From: Parus major
Taxonomy: Eukaryota; Chordata; Aves; Passeriformes; Paridae
DNA: 64,000 nt
Direction of reading: 5' to 3'
Assembly (NCBI RefSeq): GCF_001522545.3
Contig: NC_031770.1
Span: forward strand, 34,350,710 to 34,414,709
Numbering within the stretch: position 1 is the stretch's first letter; every line of letters starts with the position of its first letter. The notes beneath the pieces were generated by a model. It saw only the letters and a program-made list of their open reading frames with translations. It did not search any database and was not told where the DNA came from. A program made the translations under genes and the position numbers. Positions 62,743 to 64,000 of this stretch are shown here, piece after piece.

Positions 62743-64000
62743 TTTTAGGAATTACTTTGCTCAGAAATTCAAAGAGCAATGAACAATGAAGAGACTGCAG
62801 TCCTTAGCAATGAAATTTCTAGTTTAAAAAATGTCTTGAAATACTTTGATCTCTGGAATGTGGAATATTACTTTGTACTGAAAATTTATTTTCTAGACAT
62901 AAAACAGAACGGTATTACACCTCTAAAATTAACTCTTAAGCTGTTAAGAGTTAGGTTTTTTGTGCTCAGAAAAACAACTTGGCTCTTTTATTTCAAATTA
63001 ACCATAATTAAAAATCCTTGACAGAAGAAATTGTAAGAAGACAATGAGAAATGCAAAAAAATATAAAACCCAGAGATATTATACTTTTTTATTTGTAAGA
63101 AATGTGCCTTTTATCCACCAGATGTCATTTTCTTTTATGCCTTTTGCAGCCACTGAGCATTTGGAAAAAAGGACATTAGCATTTGCAGTGCTGGCTTGGC
63201 AACTTTTAGGGAGACAAGTTTTAGGCACATCTTGGTCCATTTGCTTCCTCATGCCAAATTGCCTGGTTAATTCCCCTAGCTGAGACTTGGCAGATCTGAT
63301 AAAACATGACAGCAATATTTTTAAAAAATCCCAAACAACCACAGCTTTTTCTAAATCCCTTCTAGATAAATGTAGTTCTGCAAATACTCTTGACCTGAAG
63401 CCAGTGCAAACACTGGTAATGCAAAAGGAACTGATCAGAATGTAATTTCCTTGTTCCAGGACCAGAGCTTTTTCCATCATGTTGGTAGGGTAAGGCCATT
63501 GCTCAAGCACTGCTGCACTCCAATTGTGCATTAGATCCAGGAGTTTAAGGGCTATTCTGATATCCTGAAGGCTGTCTATCTGCTTATGTACTTTCTTTAG
63601 ATAGAAAGCCCTTTACAATGCAGGTCATCTTTACAGAGGAACTTAGAGCACTGGTCTATATAGGTTAGTAAACTCTTTCTCAGAGTTGTAAAAATTAAAT
63701 TCTAGTTTCTGTCCATACATAGTTACAGGAGTTTCTCTCTGGCTTTTGCTTGTAAGGCTCTGTTTTCTTCGCTGGAGCAGGAAGTGAAGGGGTTTACTAA
63801 TTTTTTTTTTGATGAAACTATTTTCAGCAACAATGGTGTTTCTCTTTAGCCATATCATCATATACTTTGAGGCTTACAAACCTTTCAGGCATGATGCTGT
63901 TTTTCAGAGTTAATTTATGCATTGTGTGAAAGCAGGCATTTCCTCTCAGTGCAGATCCTTCAGACAATGCAGAAAATTCCAGAGCTGTTCTCCAGGTCGG
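62743..64000. other. Unassigned unique DNA at the window edge
   Basis: Contains the longest frame outside repeats, 150 codons on the minus strand (63079-63531), but no domain, no codon pattern I can call coding, and no clear promoter or splice context. Also an 80-codon plus frame at 62779-63021, rich in Phe/Leu/Lys as expected of AT-rich non-coding DNA. Nothing else is recognised. Confidence 0.5.

Noticed and set aside
1..64000. CRISPR arrays, tRNA or rRNA genes, bacterial operons, phage or plasmid modules
   Set aside because: No regularly spaced repeat-spacer array, no cloverleaf-type tRNA signature spotted, and no dense co-oriented ORFs; the window is vertebrate nuclear DNA.

Overview
The window is vertebrate nuclear DNA, most likely from a songbird (passerine). 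It is AT-rich, has no operon-like gene packing, and its only dense features are avian-type repeats: CR1 LINE 3' ends carrying the diagnostic tail of ATTCTATG-like 8-mers, a betaretrovirus-like (class II, ERVK-type) endogenous retrovirus, and several LTRs resembling families common in passerine genomes. Family placement rests on recognition by eye, not on a database search.

No host protein-coding exon, tRNA, rRNA, CRISPR array or plasmid/phage feature could be supported. Nearly all open frames are short (under about 110 codons) and scattered on both strands, as expected by chance in a gene desert or a very long intron. The longest frame outside repeats (150 codons, 63079-63531, minus) is not convincing as a gene.

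Layout. 1-6612: AT-rich unique sequence with simple A-rich and poly-G tracts. 6613-7031: a CR1 3' end, plus strand. 8193-11653: a nested locus, in which a second CR1 is split at 8385/11362 by a decayed endogenous retrovirus on the minus strand (8386-11361) bounded by a perfect 6-bp target-site duplication, ATCATG. Inside it are a 3' LTR, a broken reverse transcriptase with a recognisable YMDD box, a dUTPase-protease frame with a DTG box, a GC-rich segment, a 961-base run of N, and part of the 5' LTR. RNase H, integrase and env are absent. 11654-36687: unique AT-rich DNA with a possible LTR fragment near 24.4 kb, a minus-strand CR1 tail at 26.0 kb and a 14-bp tandem repeat at 32.1 kb. 36694-37021: a solo-type LTR with near-perfect TSD, followed by a G-quadruplex-prone tract (37221-37257). 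41454-41980: an LTR with a large internal (TTTTG)n expansion. 43053-43251: an unusual cluster of POU-octamer motifs, an 18-bp perfect palindrome and a long bulged inverted repeat, the best candidate for a regulatory element. 55978-56649: a complete LTR containing an ORF. 62688-62742: a CR1 tail. The rest is unassigned.

The main biology is therefore a record of retroelement insertion (CR1 first, then the retrovirus into it) in a gene-poor region that may hold distal regulatory DNA. No new multi-gene system was found.
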